A program made the translations under genes and the position numbers. DNA of 64,000 bases from contig NZ_JAPDOD010000025.1 of NCBI RefSeq assembly GCF_027587205.1, forward strand, positions 1-64,000. Direction: 5' to 3'. The stretch is from Solirubrobacter ginsenosidimutans (lineage in GTDB: Bacteria; Actinomycetota; Thermoleophilia; Solirubrobacterales; Solirubrobacteraceae). The notes under the pieces are model-generated. The model was not told where the DNA came from and ran no database searches. It worked only from the letters and a program-made list of their open reading frames with translations. This document shows positions 61,712 through 64,000 of this stretch, in pieces. Position 1 is the first letter of the stretch, and each line of letters starts with the position of its first letter.

Positions 61712-64000
61712 GTGCGCGGCCAAGTGCGGCGAGCGATCGCCGGCACGCGCGCGCATCCGCGTCATGTCGTTCTGGCCGCCCTGGTCGCGGGGCTGCTCGC
61801 GGTCGCGGCACCACACGTCGTGGTCCTGGGCCTGGCCGTCGGTGCCGTTGCTCTCGCCGGTCGTCCGTTCGTCGCCGTTCTCGCGGTCGCCGCGCTCGTC
61901 GGCGGGTCGATGTTTGCCGACGCCCGCCTGCGCGGCCTCGACACGGGCGTTCTCACCGTCTCGTACGGCCAGGAGGTCCACTCGCGAGCGACTGTGCTCG
62001 AACCGGTACATGAGCGCGCCGTCGGGCCGGCGGTCGCGCGCGTCCGGCTCATGGACGGCGTCGGGGCCGGGGAACAGGCCGTCCTGCGCATGCGCAAGGG
62101 CGTGTATCGCACCGGAGGCGGAGCGGGCCCTGGCGTTTGGGACGGGGCCGAGGCCGGGGCCAGCGCCGTGTGGCCCGAGGTGGGGGACATCGTCTCGATC
62201 TCCGGGACGGTGGCGCGGCTGGGGTTCGCCGATGCCTACCAGCGACGACGCAACGCCCACGCCGCGATCGCCGCCCAGCGGGTGCTCGCCACCGGTGCGC
62301 GCAGGAGCGGCGTCGCCGGGCTGCTTGACGGAGTGCGCCGGCACGCCGAGGACGGGCTTGCGCAGGGGCTGAAGCCGTCTGAGGCGGCGCTGCTGCGGGG
62401 GATGGTGCTCGGCGAGGACGAACGCCTCACCGATGGTGTGCGGGACGACTTCCAGAAGTCGGGTCTTGCGCACATTCTCGCCGTCAGCGGCCAGAACGTC
62501 GTGCTGCTGATCGTGTTGGTCCTGGGCGCTTGCGCACTGCTCGGTGTCCCGCTCCGCGCACGGCTCGTGCTCGCTTCGGCGATCGTCGTCCTGTATGTGC
62601 CGTTGGCCGGCGGCGGGCCGTCGATCCAGCGCGCGGGGATCATGGGCGTCGCCGGCCTGATCGCCGCTCTCGCAGGGCGCCCGGCGCGGCGTTGGTACGC
62701 CCTCCTCCTCGCGGCTGCCGCAACGCTCATGCTCAATCCGCGAGCGGTGGGGGAGCCCGGCTGGCAGCTGTCGTTCGCCGCGGTGATCGCGCTGCTGGTG
62801 GGCGCGAAGCCGCTGCAGGCGGCGCTCGCGCGACGCATGCCGGAGCCCATCGCGGACGCGCTGGCGATCACCCTCGCCGCGACCATCGGCACCGCGCCGC
62901 TGATGGCGCTGCACTTCGGGCAGCTCTCGATCGCGGCGCTGCCCGCCAACCTGCTTGCGGCCCCGGCCATCGCTCCCGTCATGTGGCTCGGGGTTCTCGC
63001 CGGCGTGGCCGGCCAGCTTGCCGCACCGCTCGCTCTGCCGTTCTCGGCATTGACCGCTCCGTTGCTGGTCTACATCCAAGCGGTCGCCCACGTGTGCGCG
63101 GCCGCGCCGTTCTCGTCGGTCGAGCTCCACGCGCCTCCCGGCGTGATCTTCGCGGCGTGGGCGGCAGCGCTGGTCGCTGCAGCCGTCGCTTGGCGGGAAG
63201 GACGTCGCGCCGCAACCCGCTGGCAAGGCCTGGGCCACGGCACCGCGCTCGGGCGAAGACGGCGGACCTGGTTGGCCGTCGCCGGCGCCGCGACCGCGAC
63301 GACAGTCCTGATCGTCGCGCTCCCCCTTCGCGGGGCCTCGGCCGCGCCGCTGAAGCCGGGCGAGCTCGTCGTCTCGTTCCTGGACGTCGGCCAGGGCGAC
63401 GCGACGCTCGTCCAGTTCGGCACCACGGCAGTGCTGGTTGACACGGGCCCGCCCGACGGCCCGATCCTCAAGCGGCTCGCCGAGGCGCGGATCAAGCGGC
63501 TGGACGCGCTGTTTCTCACGCACGCCGAGGCCGACCACGAGGGCGCGGCGCCGGCGGTCATCGCCAGGTACAGCCCGCGCTTGGTTGTCGACGGCGGCGC
63601 GGGCTGGAAAACGGCGGTTCAGCGGGCCCTTCCGGTAGCGCTCGCGGCGCATCGCGGACGCTCGCTGACGCCGGCGACCGGCCAGGCGATCGACGTCGGT
63701 GGGCTGCACTTCAGCGTGCTGTGGCCTCCGCCCGACGACCGGCACGAGGGCAATCCCAACGACCACGCGATCGTCTCCCGGCTGGACGTCGGCGCGTTCT
63801 CGATGCTGCTGACGGCCGACGCCGAGAGCAACGTCACGCTCCCGCTCGAGCTGGCGCCCGTCGACGTTCTCAAGGTCGCTCATCACGGCAGCGCCGATCC
63901 CGGCCTCCCTGCGCTGCTGAAGCGCTTGAGGCCGCGGCTGGCGGCGATCGAAGTCGGCCGGCACAACACCTATGGCCATCCGACGAAGACCACCTTGATG
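61712..64000 (+). CDS. comEC: DNA uptake channel ComEC/Rec2, 3' end outside window
   Basis: Open from GTG 61712, one base after the comEA stop, to the window edge (763 codons seen). Order of parts: two N-terminal spans, an OB-like extracytoplasmic domain (about residues 80-190), the competence membrane core with AHILAVSGQNVVLLIVLVLGA and GWQLSFAAVIALLVG, and a C-terminal metallo-beta-lactamase domain (VSFLDVGQGDATLVQFG, VDTGPP, LTHAEADHEGAAP, VAHHGS). The core forms the single-strand DNA channel and the lactamase-like domain is thought to degrade the other strand. The usual H-x-D-x-D-H reads HAEADH here. Confidence 0.94.
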   Translation, partial: MRGQVRRAIAGTRAHPRHVVLAALVAGLLAVAAPHVVVLGLAVGAVALAGRPFVAVLAVAALVGGSMFADARLRGLDTGVLTVSYGQEVHSRATVLEPVHERAVGPAVARVRLMDGVGAGEQAVLRMRKGVYRTGGGAGPGVWDGAEAGASAVWPEVGDIVSISGTVARLGFADAYQRRRNAHAAIAAQRVLATGARRSGVAGLLDGVRRHAEDGLAQGLKPSEAALLRGMVLGEDERLTDGVRDDFQKSGLAHILAVSGQNVVLLIVLVLGACALLGVPLRARLVLASAIVVLYVPLAGGGPSIQRAGIMGVAGLIAALAGRPARRWYALLLAAAATLMLNPRAVGEPGWQLSFAAVIALLVGAKPLQAALARRMPEPIADALAITLAATIGTAPLMALHFGQLSIAALPANLLAAPAIAPVMWLGVLAGVAGQLAAPLALPFSALTAPLLVYIQAVAHVCAAAPFSSVELHAPPGVIFAAWAAALVAAAVAWREGRRAATRWQGLGHGTALGRRRRTWLAVAGAATATTVLIVALPLRGASAAPLKPGELVVSFLDVGQGDATLVQFGTTAVLVDTGPPDGPILKRLAEARIKRLDALFLTHAEADHEGAAPAVIARYSPRLVVDGGAGWKTAVQRALPVALAAHRGRSLTPATGQAIDVGGLHFSVLWPPPDDRHEGNPNDHAIVSRLDVGAFSMLLTADAESNVTLPLELAPVDVLKVAHHGSADPGLPALLKRLRPRLAAIEVGRHNTYGHPTKTTLM

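Noticed and set aside
58267..61746. Minus-strand frame of 1159 codons opposite leuS
   Set aside because: It runs through the tRNA-Ala gene and leuS with no recognisable domain.

Overview
The window looks like chromosomal DNA of a very GC-rich actinobacterium, probably of the class Thermoleophilia (Solirubrobacter/Conexibacter type). This is inferred from the base composition, frequent GTG and TTG starts, many leaderless-looking promoters (TAGnnT about 7 nt before the start codon), AceE-type pyruvate dehydrogenase, and the mreBCD-mrdA-rodA-rng-rplU-rpmA ... obg-proB-proA-nadD-rsfS-leuS-comEA-comEC order. No rRNA, phage, transposase, integrase or CRISPR was seen.

Layout. 1-6.4 kb: end of an L,D-transpeptidase gene, then valS, folC, an unannotated-looking 39-residue membrane peptide, a double zinc-ribbon membrane protein, ndk and maf. 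6.4-7.6 kb: two identical perfect palindromes, a cupin gene and a divergent PadR regulator with a two-site operator. 7.65-16.7 kb: the cell-elongation cluster mreB-mreC-mreD-mrdA-rodA followed by an RNase E/G gene and ribosomal proteins L21 and L27, with terminators. 16.8-51.5 kb: a long accessory segment that separates rpmA from obg, which are normally neighbours. It holds allantoin catabolism (allC-allB-DUF3830-iclR, minus strand), secreted propeller proteins, pyruvate kinase, a PQQ-type sugar dehydrogenase, a LuxR-family ATPase regulator, a glycoside hydrolase with a Tat-exported partner, ligA, a response regulator, a MacB/FtsX-type ABC exporter, a Ser/Asp-rich secreted repeat protein, urate oxidase, the pyruvate dehydrogenase operon aceE-aceF-lpdA, an NCS1 permease/XRE-cupin regulator/ureohydrolase operon, a MEDS-like protein with its histidine kinase and divergent response regulator, a sigma-region-4-like small protein and an SDR enzyme. 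51.5-64 kb: obg and proB, then guanine deaminase on the opposite strand wedged between proB and proA, then proA-nadD-rsfS, a five-unit 30-bp tandem repeat, tRNA-Ala(GGC), leuS, comEA and the 5' part of comEC.

How it fits together. The backbone genes serve translation, wall elongation, proline and NAD synthesis and DNA uptake. The accessory genes build a scattered purine-to-nitrogen pathway: guanine deaminase, urate oxidase, allantoinase and allantoate amidohydrolase, with an NCS1 transporter for uptake and a ureohydrolase for a guanidino compound. Two copies of a 43-bp hairpin element lie exactly where the backbone is interrupted (after rpmA and between guaD and proA). Regulatory palindromes sit at iclR, the NCS1 operon, aceE/urate oxidase, guaD and padR, which suggests several local repressors.
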